From NCBI RefSeq assembly GCF_001885735.1, contig NZ_JXKG01000004.1:90140-154139 (forward strand): a stretch of DNA of 64,000 bases. Reading direction: 5' to 3'. The stretch is from Enterococcus canintestini. Its GTDB lineage: Bacteria; Bacillota; Bacilli; Lactobacillales; Enterococcaceae. A program made the translations under genes and the position numbers. Under the pieces are notes generated by a model that worked only from the letters and a program-made list of their open reading frames with translations, did no database searches and had not been told where the DNA came from. Below are positions 8,716 to 19,324 of this stretch, one piece after another (the first letter of the stretch is position 1; each line of letters opens with the position of its first letter).

Positions 8716-9138
8716 ATGAAAATTGCTTTAATTGCTCACGATCGCAAAAAAGATTTGATGGTGCAAATGACAACTGCCTACAAAGAAATTCTCGCGCAAC
8801 ATGAATTATATGCCACCGGCACAACCGGTCAGAGAATTGCTGAAGCTACTGGTTTAAAGGTGCATCGATATAAATCTGGGCCTTTAGGAGGCGACCAACA
8901 AATCGGCGCGATGTTAGCCGCAGACGATTTGGATATGGTAATATTCTTGCGCGATCCTTTAGCAGCACAACCCCATGAACCAGATGTGACAGCTTTAATC
9001 CGGTTGAGTGATGTTTACGAAATCCCCCTAGCTACTAACATTGGAACGGCTGAAATTTTGATACGAGGTCTGGCTTTAGGGTTAGCTGATTTTCGCGAAA
9101 TTATACACGAAAATGACCAACGGCCACTTTCTTTTTAA
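8716..9138 (+). CDS. mgsA: Methylglyoxal synthase
   Basis: Protein of 140 residues. [15 protein letters not shown] (about 55-69) contains the catalytic Asp of GGD, and RDPL and PHEPD near 88-97 complete the phosphate and active-site loops. It converts dihydroxyacetone phosphate to methylglyoxal and phosphate, a bypass that relieves sugar-phosphate overload. ATG 8716 has AGGAGG at good distance; the upstream GTG lies inside that site. The family motif is usually FFWDPL; here it reads FLRDPL, a small deviation. Confidence 0.95.
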   Translation: MKIALIAHDRKKDLMVQMTTAYKEILAQHELYATGTTGQRIAEATGLKVHRYKSGPLGGDQQIGAMLAADDLDMVIFLRDPLAAQPHEPDVTALIRLSDVYEIPLATNIGTAEILIRGLALGLADFREIIHENDQRPLSF

Positions 9139-9144
9139 ACATAA

Positions 9145-9183
9145 AAAAACGCGTTTTGCCTCAAAAGGTAAAGCGCGTTTTTG
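9145..9183 (+). terminator. Terminator after mgsA
   Basis: An imperfect stem (AAACGCGTTTTGCCT with AGGTAAAGCGCGTTT) followed by T residues. It ends the alkylation repair-HAD-mgsA operon. Confidence 0.8.
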
Positions 9184-9295
9184 TTTTGGGATAAAAGAGA
9201 AGATAAAGCACTATTTTGTTAAAATAAGGAACACTTTTTTTTCTTTAAAAAAACCACTATAATAGAGCAAGACATTTAAGAGAAGAGGAAAATTT

Positions 9296-10093
9296 GTGCG
9301 GGTATTGTTTATTGGAGATGTTGTGGGTTCATTAGGGCAAAAAACGATTACAGAATATTTACCAAAGTTAAAGAAAAAGTATCGTCCTCAAGTTACCATT
9401 GCTAATGGTGAAAATGCGGCTGGTGGGCGTGGAATTACTGGCAAAATCTATAAGAAATTTTTGCAAGATGGTGTTGATGTGGTGACATTGGGCAATCACA
9501 CTTGGGATAATCGTGATATTTTTGAATTCATCGGGGATGCTAAAAAGATGATTCGGCCAGCTAATTTCCCCCAAAAAGCACCAGGAGTAGGGATGGTTTT
9601 TGTTAAGGTAAATGAAATCGAACTGGCTGTCATTAATTTACAAGCCAGAGCTTTTATGACTGCAATTGATGATCCTTTTACAAAGGCCGATGCGTTAGTA
9701 GCAGAAGCCAGAAAACGGACACCGTATATTTTTGTCGATTTTCATGGTGAAACCACCAGTGAAAAACAAGCATTAGGCTGGTATTTAGATGGCAAAGTTT
9801 CCGCAGTTGTTGGTACCCATACACATGTACAAACAAATGATGGGCGCATCTTACCAAAAGGTACTGCCTTTTTAAGTGATGTGGGCATGACAGGACCGTA
9901 CGATGGTATCTTAGGTATGAAAAAAGAAGGGGTTATTGAACGTTTTTTAACTGCATTACCCCAACGTTTTGAAGTTGTAGAAGAAGGCCGTAGTATTTTG
10001 TCGGCTTGTGTGATTGAAATTGATGAAAAAACTGGGCATGCTAAAAAAATTGAGACGATTCAAATTTCAGCAGATCGTCCTTTTTATGAATAG
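9296..10093 (+). CDS. ymdB: YmdB-type metallophosphoesterase / cyclic nucleotide phosphodiesterase
   Basis: Protein of 265 residues of the YmdB family. Metal ligands are visible in FIGDVVG (residues 5-11), NGENAAGGRG, LGNHTWD (near 65), DFHGE (near 147) and GTHTHVQTND (near 174). In Bacillus subtilis YmdB is a phosphodiesterase with activity on cyclic nucleotides and effects on RNase Y-related RNA decay and biofilm. The start is GTG with GAGGA upstream. The ymcA and mutSL genes follow on the same strand. Confidence 0.92.
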   Translation: MRVLFIGDVVGSLGQKTITEYLPKLKKKYRPQVTIANGENAAGGRGITGKIYKKFLQDGVDVVTLGNHTWDNRDIFEFIGDAKKMIRPANFPQKAPGVGMVFVKVNEIELAVINLQARAFMTAIDDPFTKADALVAEARKRTPYIFVDFHGETTSEKQALGWYLDGKVSAVVGTHTHVQTNDGRILPKGTAFLSDVGMTGPYDGILGMKKEGVIERFLTALPQRFEVVEEGRSILSACVIEIDEKTGHAKKIETIQISADRPFYE

Positions 10094-10102
10094 GAAGAAC
10101 AG

Positions 10103-10480
10103 ATGGAAAAATTTGAACCTAAAATAACTGCTGGGTTAAATGAACTAACTAAAGCTCTAGCAGAAAATGAGATTGTAAAAGATTATCGCCAAATTGCGCG
10201 AAAAGTGGCGAATAATTCTCGCTTGCAAGATTTGGAAGAAAAAATAAAAGCAGCGCAACAAGAAGCTGTTCAATTTGCTCACTATGGCAAACCTGAAGCC
10301 GAAAAAATGGCTCTTATAAAAGCTGAGCATTATCAAAAGGAATATGAAAATCATCCTTTAGTCATTGCTTATCGGGAAAAGTTGATACTAGCAAATGATT
10401 TGTTGCACTTTTTGACTGATAACATTTCCCAAAATGTTAATCAGGCAATAGATAAACTGGCTGATAAAGAGATTGAATAA
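10103..10480 (+). CDS. ymcA: YlbF/YmcA family protein
   Basis: Small helical protein of 125 residues with the YlbF/YmcA domain covering most of its length (ALAENEIVKDYRQIARKVANNSRLQDLEEKIKAAQQEAVQFAHYGKPEA). In Bacillus, YmcA (RicA) forms a complex with YlbF and YaaT that helps RNase Y mature transcripts and affects competence and biofilm. Position between ymdB and mutS copies the Bacillus order, which supports YmcA over YlbF. Start ATG is nine bases after ymdB. Confidence 0.82.
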   Translation: MEKFEPKITAGLNELTKALAENEIVKDYRQIARKVANNSRLQDLEEKIKAAQQEAVQFAHYGKPEAEKMALIKAEHYQKEYENHPLVIAYREKLILANDLLHFLTDNISQNVNQAIDKLADKEIE

Positions 10481-10582
10481 ATGCTCTAAGTAAATTTTGC
10501 TTAGTGCGTGCGTAATCCTTTTAAAAAGTAGACAATCATAAATAAATTACAGTAAAAAAGGCGAATTGAAGGAGGAGCTTTA

Positions 10583-13138
10583 ATGCCTCAAAAGACCAAA
10601 AATACACCGATGATGGAACAATATTTAAAGATAAAAGCCAATTATCAAGATGCTTTTTTATTTTATCGTCTAGGGGATTTTTATGAAATGTTTTACGATG
10701 ACGCGATTAAAGCTGCTCAAATTTTAGAGTTGACATTAACTAGTCGCAATCGTAACGCCGATGATCCCATTCCCATGTGTGGTGTTCCTTATCACGCAGC
10801 TCAAGGCTATATTGACACGTTAATTGAACAAGGTTATAAAGTGGCGATTTGTGAACAAGTGGAAGATCCTAAAACTGCTAAAGGTATGGTAAAACGCGAA
10901 GTTGTGCAACTGGTTACTCCCGGAACTGTCATGGATGCCAAAGGACTAGCGGCAAAAGATAATAATTTTTTGACTGCCTTAAGTTTTAACGATAATCAGT
11001 ATGGTTTTGCCTATGTGGACTTAAGTACAGGAGAACTAAAGGCGACCACTTTACCAGATGAAGAAGCAGTTTTAAATGAAGCGAGTGCGCTTCAAACAAA
11101 AGAAATTGTATTTACGAGTGAGATTTCATCAGATTTGCAACAGACTTTAAAGAAACGACTTAACTTGGTTTTCTCCAGTCAAATGGAAATGAAAGAAAAT
11201 GCGGAATTTCAATTTTTAACAAGTGAACTAACTGAAACCATTGAAAAAGAAGTAACTGGTAAACTGCTGTGTTACTTAGCAGAGACGCAAAAACGCAGTT
11301 TGGCTCACATTCAAAAAGCGCAAGAGTATCAGCCTGATCACTATCTTAAGATGGATTACTATTCTAAATTTAATTTAGAATTAGCCCAATCGATTCGGAC
11401 GGGTAAAAAACAAGGAACGTTATTGTGGTTGTTAGATGAAACGAAAACGGCAATGGGGGGACGTTTGTTAAAACAATGGTTAGATCGTCCTTTAATTCAG
11501 AAAAAACAAATCTTTGCTCGTCAAGAAATGGTGCAATCTCTCTTAGATAGTTATTTTGAACGTGCTGATTTACAAGAGAATTTAACTAAAGTATATGATC
11601 TGGAACGCTTAGCTGGACGAGTAGCTTTTGGCAACGTAAATGGCCGCGATTTATTACAGTTAAAAACTTCATTGGTTCAAGTACCACAAATTCGCACACT
11701 GCTAAACGGCATTAATACTGGCGCTTGGAATGATCTACTACTGGATTTAGAGCCTTTGGATGATTTGGTTACGTTAATTGAACAAGCGATTAATGAAGAG
11801 GCGCCATTAGCGATTACAGAAGGTAATGTTATAAAAGACGGTTTTAATGACCAATTGGATCAATACCGTTTGGCGATGCGCAATGGGAAACAATGGTTAG
11901 CGAAACTAGAAGCAAGTGAACGGGAAGCTACTGGCATTAAAAATTTAAAAGTAGGATTTAATCGCGTTTTTGGTTACTATATTGAGATTACAAAAGCGAA
12001 TTTGGGCAATTTAGCTGAAGGCCGCTATGAGCGCAAACAAACGCTGGCAAATGCAGAACGTTTTATTACCCCAGAGTTGAAAAAGCTGGAAACACAAATT
12101 TTAGAAGCCGAAGAAAAATCTGTTGATTTGGAATATCAGCTCTTTTTAGCTGTGCGAGAAGAAATTAAACAAGCGATTACGCGCCTGCAAAAATTAGCCA
12201 AAGCCTTAAGTGAAGTTGACGTTTTACAAAGTTTTGCGACCATTGCAGAACGTTATCAATATGTTCGTCCGCAGCTAAACAATCAACATGAGTTAACGAT
12301 TAAAGAAGGTCGTCATCCCGTGGTGGAAAAAGTTTTGGGGCATCAAGAATATATTCCCAATTCGATTACAATGGATCAAGAAACGCTGATCCTATTAATA
12401 ACTGGACCAAATATGTCGGGGAAAAGTACGTATATGCGCCAGTTAGCACTGACGGTGATTATGGCACAAATGGGAAGTTTTGTGCCGGCTGAAAGTGCTA
12501 ATTTACCCGTTTTTGATCGGATTTTTACCCGAATTGGTGCCAGCGATGATTTAATTGCCGGTCAAAGTACCTTTATGGTGGAGATGATGGAAGCCAATCA
12601 GGCCCTTCGTCATGCAACTAATAATAGTCTAATTTTATTTGATGAATTAGGTCGCGGGACTGCAACTTATGATGGTATGGCGTTAGCGCAAGCAATTATT
12701 GAATACATTCATAAGGTTGTTAAAGCCAAAACGCTCTTTTCTACCCATTACCACGAATTGACGGTTTTAGATGAAGTCTTACCACAATTACGCAATATTC
12801 ATGTTGGAGCAGTGGAAAAAGACGGTGAAGTGGTCTTCTTGCATAAAATGATGGAAGGCGCTGCCGATAAGAGTTACGGCATACACGTCGCTAAAATTGC
12901 CGGCTTACCGACGGATTTATTAGAGCGCGCGGCAACGATTTTACAACATTTGGAAAAACAAGATGGAACAAAAGCACAGCCTAGCCAAGTTGCAGAAGAA
13001 GTTGAACAAATTTCATTGTTCCAAGAAGTTTCCACAGAAGAGTTGGGTGTGATTGATACGTTGAAAAAAATCGATTTACTCGACACTACTCCCCGTGAAG
13101 CGTTAAATATTTTATACGAGTTACAAAAACGAATTTAG
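10583..13138 (+). CDS. mutS: DNA mismatch repair protein MutS
   Basis: Full-length MutS of 851 residues. The mismatch-binding Phe-x-Glu is seen in [11 protein letters not shown] near residue 34. The ATPase domain has Walker [10 protein letters not shown] near 608-616 and Walker [10 protein letters not shown] near 687. The C-terminus (QISLFQE, then ALNILYELQ) matches Firmicute MutS. It recognises mispaired bases and recruits MutL. AGGAGG lies before the ATG, and mutL follows after 15 bases. Confidence 0.98.
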   Translation: MPQKTKNTPMMEQYLKIKANYQDAFLFYRLGDFYEMFYDDAIKAAQILELTLTSRNRNADDPIPMCGVPYHAAQGYIDTLIEQGYKVAICEQVEDPKTAKGMVKREVVQLVTPGTVMDAKGLAAKDNNFLTALSFNDNQYGFAYVDLSTGELKATTLPDEEAVLNEASALQTKEIVFTSEISSDLQQTLKKRLNLVFSSQMEMKENAEFQFLTSELTETIEKEVTGKLLCYLAETQKRSLAHIQKAQEYQPDHYLKMDYYSKFNLELAQSIRTGKKQGTLLWLLDETKTAMGGRLLKQWLDRPLIQKKQIFARQEMVQSLLDSYFERADLQENLTKVYDLERLAGRVAFGNVNGRDLLQLKTSLVQVPQIRTLLNGINTGAWNDLLLDLEPLDDLVTLIEQAINEEAPLAITEGNVIKDGFNDQLDQYRLAMRNGKQWLAKLEASEREATGIKNLKVGFNRVFGYYIEITKANLGNLAEGRYERKQTLANAERFITPELKKLETQILEAEEKSVDLEYQLFLAVREEIKQAITRLQKLAKALSEVDVLQSFATIAERYQYVRPQLNNQHELTIKEGRHPVVEKVLGHQEYIPNSITMDQETLILLITGPNMSGKSTYMRQLALTVIMAQMGSFVPAESANLPVFDRIFTRIGASDDLIAGQSTFMVEMMEANQALRHATNNSLILFDELGRGTATYDGMALAQAIIEYIHKVVKAKTLFSTHYHELTVLDEVLPQLRNIHVGAVEKDGEVVFLHKMMEGAADKSYGIHVAKIAGLPTDLLERAATILQHLEKQDGTKAQPSQVAEEVEQISLFQEVSTEELGVIDTLKKIDLLDTTPREALNILYELQKRI

Positions 13139-13153
13139 AAAAGGAGGCAGACG

Positions 13154-15319
13154 ATGGGTAAAATTCAAGAGTTATCTGAACGTCTTGCCAATCAAATTGC
13201 TGCCGGTGAAGTGGTGGAACGCCCAGCCTCGGTTGTAAAAGAATTAGTTGAAAATGCGATTGATGCAGGATCGACTCAGATTGATATTTTAGTCGAAGAA
13301 GCCGGATTGAAAAAAATTCAAGTAATTGATAATGGCGAAGGAATTGCTGAAGATGATGTAGTGAACGCCTTTAAACGTCACGCGACAAGTAAAATTCATA
13401 GTCGGGATGATTTGTTTCGCATTCGAACATTAGGATTTCGTGGTGAGGCATTGCCAAGTATTGCTTCTGTTTCTTATGTCACAGTTGAAACAGCAGTTCA
13501 AACCCACCAGCAAGGGACATTGTTGCGTTTAGAAGGTGGAAAAGTCGTTGAACATACACCAGCGCCTTTGCGTCAAGGAACTAAAATTACCGTTGAAAAT
13601 CTATTTTACAATACACCAGCGCGCTTAAAATACGTTAAGACATTACAAACGGAGCTTTCAAATATTGGCGATATTGTGAACCGTTTGGCACTTAGCCACC
13701 CTAATATTGCTTTTCGCTTAGTGCACGATGGCAATAAAATGTTAACGACAGCGGGAAATGGTGATTTAAAACAAACGATCGCAGGAATTTTCGGGGTGCA
13801 AACAGCTAAAAAAATGTTAGATCTTGTAGCACAAGACTTAGATTTTACGGTGAAAGGCTACATTTCATTACCAGAAGTAACTCGGGCAAGTCGTAATTAT
13901 ATCTCAACGATTATTAATGGCCGCTACATTAAAAACTTTGCTTTAAATAAAGCTATTATTACAGGCTACGGTTCTAAATTAATGGTCGGCCGTTTTCCGA
14001 TTGCGGTTTTAGAAATTACCATGGATCCTTTATTAGTCGATGTGAATGTTCATCCTACCAAACAAGAAGTGCGCTTATCAAAAGAACCAGAATTAACCAA
14101 ATTAATTAGTAAAGCAATTAATGACCGTTTAAAAAGTGAAAATTTAATTCCTGATGCCGGAGAAAATCTAGACTTTAAGAAAAAAATCCCGCGGACAGAA
14201 CAAGAAAAAACTGAGCAATTGCAAATGGAATTGCCAAATGCCGAAAAGAAAAATAGCGGACTAGCCTTTGATCCCGGTAGTGGTAAATTTATTTACCGTA
14301 ATTCACAGTCTGTGGATAAAGCTGTGGAAGATTGTGGACAAGTTTCAGAAAAGCCAGATAAAGAGCTAGAAGAAGCAACAGGTAAACAGGAAAATCAAGG
14401 AGAAAATTTCCAACAAGTAGTAGAAATTCAAGAAGAATTACCTACAGTGCCAAGTTATCCCAAAGTGTCAGAAGAAAAAGCAGATTCTACTCCTCTGCAG
14501 GAAAATGCTGTTGTGGATAAATATATGGATGTGGAAAACAGTTCCTCCAATTCTCAAGCTGATCTTGCTTTATCACAAGATGAAATAGAGGCAGAATTGC
14601 AAAGCGAGTTGGACCATCCAGAATTTAGTCTTCATGATTCAAAAGGTAGCCAAGCTTTAAATAAAGCGATTGCTACATTAGAAGCAGAAAAAACTGGCGA
14701 ACGTTTTCCCCAATTGGAATATTTTGGACAAATGCACGGGACCTATCTTTTTGCTCAAAGTAGTGATGGTCTTTATATTGTCGATCAACATGCTGCCCAA
14801 GAGCGGATCAAGTACGAATATTTTCGGGAAAAAATTGGGGATGTGAGCAGTAACTTACAAGAATTACTCGTACCTATCGTGTTGGATTATCCTAATAGTG
14901 ATGCGATTAAATTACGTGAGAAAAAGGAAATGCTCTTAGATGTCGGAATTCAATTAGAAGATTTTGGTGCCAATAGTTTTATTATTCGTGCCCATCCAAC
15001 GTGGTATCCCGCTGGACAAGAAGAAAGTATTACCAGAGAAATGATTGATATGTTGTTGACGACAGGAAACGTTAGCGTCAAAAAATTTCGCGAAGCAACA
15101 GCAATTATGATGAGTTGTAAACGATCAATTAAAGCCAATCATCATTTAAATGAATTACAAGCACGGGTCTTATTGCAAGATTTAGCTTTATGCGAAAATC
15201 CTTTCAATTGTCCTCACGGTCGGCCGGTTTTAATTCACTTTAGTAACGGCGATATGGAAAAAATGTTCAAACGCATTCAAGATCCTCATCGCTCTGCTAT
15301 GGCTGGTTTAGAAGATTAA
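13154..15319 (+). CDS. mutL: DNA mismatch repair protein MutL
   Basis: Protein of 721 residues. The N-terminal GHKL ATPase shows [14 protein letters not shown] and GFRGEAL (near 93). A long acidic, low-complexity linker spans roughly residues 340-510. The C-terminal endonuclease motif [12 protein letters not shown] lies near 543 and CPHGRP near 686, so this is the nicking type of MutL used by bacteria lacking MutH. The linker makes it longer than Bacillus MutL (627 residues). AAGGAGG lies before the ATG. Confidence 0.98.
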   Translation: MGKIQELSERLANQIAAGEVVERPASVVKELVENAIDAGSTQIDILVEEAGLKKIQVIDNGEGIAEDDVVNAFKRHATSKIHSRDDLFRIRTLGFRGEALPSIASVSYVTVETAVQTHQQGTLLRLEGGKVVEHTPAPLRQGTKITVENLFYNTPARLKYVKTLQTELSNIGDIVNRLALSHPNIAFRLVHDGNKMLTTAGNGDLKQTIAGIFGVQTAKKMLDLVAQDLDFTVKGYISLPEVTRASRNYISTIINGRYIKNFALNKAIITGYGSKLMVGRFPIAVLEITMDPLLVDVNVHPTKQEVRLSKEPELTKLISKAINDRLKSENLIPDAGENLDFKKKIPRTEQEKTEQLQMELPNAEKKNSGLAFDPGSGKFIYRNSQSVDKAVEDCGQVSEKPDKELEEATGKQENQGENFQQVVEIQEELPTVPSYPKVSEEKADSTPLQENAVVDKYMDVENSSSNSQADLALSQDEIEAELQSELDHPEFSLHDSKGSQALNKAIATLEAEKTGERFPQLEYFGQMHGTYLFAQSSDGLYIVDQHAAQERIKYEYFREKIGDVSSNLQELLVPIVLDYPNSDAIKLREKKEMLLDVGIQLEDFGANSFIIRAHPTWYPAGQEESITREMIDMLLTTGNVSVKKFREATAIMMSCKRSIKANHHLNELQARVLLQDLALCENPFNCPHGRPVLIHFSNGDMEKMFKRIQDPHRSAMAGLED

Positions 15320-15355
15320 TTTTTCAAATGGTAAATTAAGCGAGCAGTAAAATTA

Positions 15356-15396
15356 GCCCGAAAGATTGCAGTCGTAATCTTTCGGGTTACTTTTTT
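15356..15396 (+). terminator. Terminator of the mutSL operon
   Basis: CCCGAAAGATT / AATCTTTCGGG perfect stem, 8-base loop, then a T run. Confidence 0.92.
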
Positions 15397-15400
15397 GTGT

Positions 15401-16005
15401 TTCACAAACGAACTCTTGGCGACATTAAGTCGCAATGCTAAGAAATTTGAGGAACAATTTCTTATTACTCCGCCTGAATGCTAAAGAGTTAAGCGCGTTT
15501 GTTTAGCTTTTCTATTGATCTAGCTTTTTGAACTAACTCGCTACGACAATAAGCTAAAATTTCAAAAAATTTGAGAAATAATTTCGTGAAATTCTAGCTT
15601 ATTGCTAGCGAATTGAACGAGTTCGGAAAACTTTTCTAGGTGTCTAGCACAGGCAGCAACTCTTCGGGAAAAATTCAAAAATTAGTTTCTGGTAAAGAGC
15701 ACCAGAAAACGAATTTCTGAAATTTTTCCAAAGAGCTAACCACTGCCTTTAGCTTTTCTTGGATCTAGCATAATAAACAAGCTCTCTACGGCGATAAGCC
15801 AAAATCTTGAGAAATTTGAAGAGCAATTTATCAAGATTTCGTCTTATCGCTTGAGAACTAACCATGTTTATTATGCTTTTCTTGGATCTAGCTTCACAAA
15901 CGAACTCTTGGCGACATTAAGTCGAAATGCTAAGAAATTTGAGGAACAATTTCGTATCATTTCGCCTTAATGCTAAAGAGTTAAGCGCGTTTGTTTAGCT
16001 TTTCT
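15401..16005. repeat. Array of five long hairpin repeats
   Basis: This gene-free stretch holds five tandem units of 111-113 bases, at about 15401-15513, 15527-15637, 15649-15759, 15770-15882 and 15893-16005. Each unit is an imperfect palindrome able to fold into one long hairpin, and each ends with CTTTTCT, usually preceded by AG. Linkers are 10-13 bases and end in CTAGC, mostly GGATCTAGC. Units 1 and 5 are near-identical; units 2, 3 and 4 differ in sequence but have paired arms, so pairing is kept while sequence changes. No open frame with a ribosome binding site runs through it. Confidence 0.85.
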
Positions 16006-16091
16006 ATTTAAAATACTGCAAAAGGCTGACGTATTTTTTGTTATTTTCTGGCATAATAGGGAAAAGTCTTATAAAAGAAAGAGTGTTGTGG

Positions 16092-17891
16092 ATGATTGTT
16101 GATTTTATTATTTTAACGTTGTTGTTTAGTATTGGGATACTCATGATAAATTTTTTAATCTTAGTACTAGAAAAAGATAGCTCGCGTAAAGGGATGGCCG
16201 TCTTAACAGTAATGGAATTACTAATAATGGCAGTTTTTTTATATCTGGTACTACCAAGTAAAAATTTAAGTTCTCTTTTGTGGTACAACTTATGGGGAGC
16301 TTTTGCTGCTGTTTTAATTGCAAGTCTATATTTGGCCATTAAAAAAGCGGGCAAAAAAATTGGTAAGAAGATACCAGCGGCTAATGAAAAACGTGTGGAT
16401 GTTACTCCTGAAACCAAACTAGCAATGGGGCAATTAGGAAAAGTCTTTGCGGCGGTAGTGGTGTTGATGGGAGTATTATTTGCAGTTTCCAAAATTAGCG
16501 GGATTACCTCTATTGATGAAGTTTATTCTTCTATTCCCGCAAAAACAAAGGAAAAAGCAGAAGTGCTAACTTCAACTAAAGAAACACCAATCGCCATTGC
16601 TCCTGATATGGCGAAGCGAAAAATGCTGCAGAAGTTTTCAGTCATTCCCAATTCGAATATGTTTACATTAGATGGGATTACTGCTCAGACAATCAATGGT
16701 GAGTATGTTTATGTAGCAACTGTGGAATACAATGGCTTTTTCAAATGGCTTAAACTCGGTGAAGTTCCCGGTTATTTCAAAATTAGTGCTACAGACATAA
16801 ATGCCCAACCTGAATTTGTCAAAGAGCCATTGAAATACACACCGTCTGCTTTTTTCAACCAAGATGCAGGACGCAAAATTTATGCTGCTTTTCCTGGTTA
16901 TGCTTCATATGGGAAAATCAATTTAGAGATTGATGATAAAGGGATACCTTATTATATTCAAACTTTATACAAAGAATATGGTGTAACCGGGCTAATGCAT
17001 TATAATCAATTCAAAACAGCCGTGCTAAACGCACAAACAGGCGAAGTTAAATTATATGACAGTAAAAAAGCACCTGCTTTTGTGGATGCGCCGATTACAT
17101 CGGCTGCGGCTAATAGTATGAATGAATTCTTTGGACGTTATGGCCAAGGCTGGTGGAATCAATTTGTCTTTGGCGCTAAAAAAGATGTCAAAGTCCCAAC
17201 TGATAACGGTATTTATGCTTCTGGTCAATTAACACCGATGTTGAGCAAAGAAGGCCAGTTAAATTATTTCACCGACTTTACCAGTGGTGATGATGATCAA
17301 GATTCTGCTTTAGGTTATTCCTTAATTGATGCGCGCAGTGGCCAACTGACCTATTACCGCGATTCAGAAGTTGGGATAATGGATAGTGACGGTGCAATCT
17401 CCATTGCTGCAAAAATTTATCCCGAAAAGAAATGGGATGCTGAGATGCCAGTCTTATATAATATTGATGGAGTGCCCACGTGGATTGTGTCGTTAATGGA
17501 TACAAAAGGTATTTTCAAAAAATATGTTTACATTAATGCAGTGGATAACGATATTGTCGTAGACGCTGAAAATGCGCAAAATGCATTGGATGCTTATCGG
17601 ATTGAGCTTGCAACAAAAGGAAGCAACAATAGTAGTACCCAAGCAGATGCTTTAACCCAAAAAAGTGGTATAGTACAACGTGTTGTCGTACTCGCCAATG
17701 GCAACAATACCGTAGTGTCTTTCTTATTAAAAGACGACCGAACAGTTTATAGTGTTAATTCAAATAATAGTCCGTATGCTATCTTCATCAAAGAAGGGGA
17801 TAATGTAACTTTTAAAGCTAACGTGACGGCTGATCAAACCGCAGCCAGTATTCAAGATTTAACCGTTGAAGGTTTAGGTACAAAAAAATAA
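16092..17891 (+). CDS. Large membrane-anchored protein of unknown function
   Basis: Not recognised. Protein of 599 residues: two hydrophobic segments in the first 50 residues, a third at about 60-85, a fourth near 125-145, then about 450 residues predicted outside the membrane. That region is rich in beta-prone and Tyr/Gly segments (FPGYASYGKINLEID, GYSLIDARSGQLTYYRDSEVG), recalling PepSY-like or beta-propeller folds, and ends in a small domain with KEGDNVTFKANV. I chose ATG 16092; the in-frame start at 16038 lies upstream of a CATAAT -10-like element. Monocistronic with its own terminator. Confidence 0.65.
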   Translation: MIVDFIILTLLFSIGILMINFLILVLEKDSSRKGMAVLTVMELLIMAVFLYLVLPSKNLSSLLWYNLWGAFAAVLIASLYLAIKKAGKKIGKKIPAANEKRVDVTPETKLAMGQLGKVFAAVVVLMGVLFAVSKISGITSIDEVYSSIPAKTKEKAEVLTSTKETPIAIAPDMAKRKMLQKFSVIPNSNMFTLDGITAQTINGEYVYVATVEYNGFFKWLKLGEVPGYFKISATDINAQPEFVKEPLKYTPSAFFNQDAGRKIYAAFPGYASYGKINLEIDDKGIPYYIQTLYKEYGVTGLMHYNQFKTAVLNAQTGEVKLYDSKKAPAFVDAPITSAAANSMNEFFGRYGQGWWNQFVFGAKKDVKVPTDNGIYASGQLTPMLSKEGQLNYFTDFTSGDDDQDSALGYSLIDARSGQLTYYRDSEVGIMDSDGAISIAAKIYPEKKWDAEMPVLYNIDGVPTWIVSLMDTKGIFKKYVYINAVDNDIVVDAENAQNALDAYRIELATKGSNNSSTQADALTQKSGIVQRVVVLANGNNTVVSFLLKDDRTVYSVNSNNSPYAIFIKEGDNVTFKANVTADQTAASIQDLTVEGLGTKK

Positions 17892-17907
17892 GACGATTTA
17901 GCGTCAA

Positions 17908-17944
17908 AGGGGTTGTGATAGAAGTCTTATCACAGCTCCTTTTT
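17908..17944 (+). terminator. Terminator after the large membrane protein gene
   Basis: AGGGGTTGTGATA pairs with TATCACAGCTCCT around a 7-base loop, followed by T residues. The stretch 17960-18060 behind it resembles half of a hairpin-repeat unit from 15401-16005. Confidence 0.8.
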
Positions 17945-18137
17945 AGGAATAAACAGTGTGACAGAAGTAACTTTTTTATAAATCGAAATTTCGCAAAAAT
18001 TAGAAAAAATTTTTCTTAAAATTTCGTCTTATTGCTTGAAGCTGACCGCTTTTGTTGCAACCTCTTTTACAATTGCAATATTAAGTATAAAATGAGGGTA
18101 CTTTGTAAAATGAGTGGAAATAAAGGAGGAGTTTTTC

Positions 18138-18692
18138 TTGGCAATTATTTTAGCATCACAATCACCTAGACGAAAAGAGTTGTTATCTCGCTTGGTAGCT
18201 GACTTTAAAGTGGAGCCAGCAGATATTGACGAAACGGTAAAAGAAACAGATCGACCAGAAGAATATGTTGTTCATATGGCAAAAGAAAAAGCAAAGGTTG
18301 TAGCTGAAAAGCATCCTAAAGATTTGGTCATTGCCAGTGACACGATTGTAGTTAATCACGGTCAAATTCTGGGCAAACCAACATCTCGAGAAGACGCTTT
18401 TGTGATGCTAAAAGATATGAGTGGCGGCATGCATCATGTTTACACAGCGGTGGTGATGCGTAAGGGTCACCAAATTTTACAAGAATTAGTACCAGCAAAA
18501 GTACTGTTTTTTGAGCTTAGTGATGCCGAAATCAATCGCTATTTGGATACTGGTGAATATGCCGATAAAGCTGGTGCTTATGGGATTCAGGGTCAGGCTA
18601 GTCTGTTTGTAAAAAAAGTTGATGGGGATTATTACAGCATTGTTGGTTTTCCTGTCGGTGTTGTCAATCAAATGTTAAAAAAAATTATCTAA
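18138..18692 (+). CDS. maf: Maf nucleotide pyrophosphatase
   Basis: Protein of 184 residues. The N-terminal ASQSPRRKELL (residues 5-15), SDTIV near 62, and GAYGIQGQASLFVKKVDGDYYSIVGFP near 145-170 are Maf signatures. Family members hydrolyse dTTP/UTP or modified nucleotides to monophosphates and have been linked to septum control in Bacillus. TTG 18138 is chosen because AAGGAGGAG ends six bases upstream and MAIILASQSPRR is the usual Maf N-terminus; an upstream GTG would start ahead of that site. Confidence 0.94.
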   Translation: MAIILASQSPRRKELLSRLVADFKVEPADIDETVKETDRPEEYVVHMAKEKAKVVAEKHPKDLVIASDTIVVNHGQILGKPTSREDAFVMLKDMSGGMHHVYTAVVMRKGHQILQELVPAKVLFFELSDAEINRYLDTGEYADKAGAYGIQGQASLFVKKVDGDYYSIVGFPVGVVNQMLKKII

Positions 18693-18829
18693 AAATTCTG
18701 CGCAGCAATTAATGTATCTAAATTCAGCCTAAAACTGTTTTGACGCAACATTAAGGGCTGCGTATTTATAAGCATAAAATTTTTGCTTTTAATTAGATGA
18801 GCGTACTATTTTCTTAAGAGGTGATTACG

Positions 18830-19258
18830 ATGGATAAAGAAGAATTGAAAAAGAAATTAACACCAGAAGAGTATGCTGTAACCCAAGAAAATGCCACTGA
18901 ACGTCCTTTTACCGGAAAATATGACGATTTTTATGAAAAAGGCATTTATGTGGATGTCGTTAGCGGGGAACCTTTATTTGCTTCGACTGATAAATATGAC
19001 GCTGGTTGTGGTTGGCCTGCTTTTTCAAAACCAATTGAAAAACGAGGAGTCAAAGAAAAAGCTGATTTTTCTCATGGTATGCATCGGGTAGAAGTCCGCA
19101 GTAAAAATGCCGATTCCCATTTAGGTCATGTTTTTAGCGATGGACCAAAAGATGCAGGAGGCTTGCGGTATTGCATTAATTCTGCTGCACTAAAATTTAT
19201 TCCAAAAGCAGAAATGGAAGCTGCGGGGTACGGGGAGTATTTACCCCTTGTGAAATAG
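18830..19258 (+). CDS. msrB: Peptide-methionine (R)-S-oxide reductase MsrB
   Basis: Stand-alone MsrB of 142 residues. GCGWPAF near 59-65, SHLGHVF near 96-102 and the catalytic Cys115 in [11 protein letters not shown] are all present. It repairs oxidised methionine R-sulfoxide in proteins. Cys60 could act as the resolving residue. The zinc-binding CxxC pairs of some MsrB proteins are missing. GAGGTG precedes the ATG. MsrA is not adjacent, unlike fused MsrAB arrangements in other Firmicutes. Confidence 0.96.
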   Translation: MDKEELKKKLTPEEYAVTQENATERPFTGKYDDFYEKGIYVDVVSGEPLFASTDKYDAGCGWPAFSKPIEKRGVKEKADFSHGMHRVEVRSKNADSHLGHVFSDGPKDAGGLRYCINSAALKFIPKAEMEAAGYGEYLPLVK

Positions 19259-19324
19259 TCAGCTTTTGTCTGGTGCCAAACTATGCTACAATAAGGGGAA
19301 CGTATGTACAGGAAGGACAAAAAA

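Noticed and set aside
15401..16005. CRISPR array
   Set aside because: Units are 111-113-base palindromes with 10-13-base conserved linkers, not short repeats with unique spacers; no cas genes are near.
16004..16492. Minus-strand open frame over the start of the large membrane protein
   Set aside because: The plus-strand frame is much longer, has membrane segments and a terminator; the minus frame has none of these.
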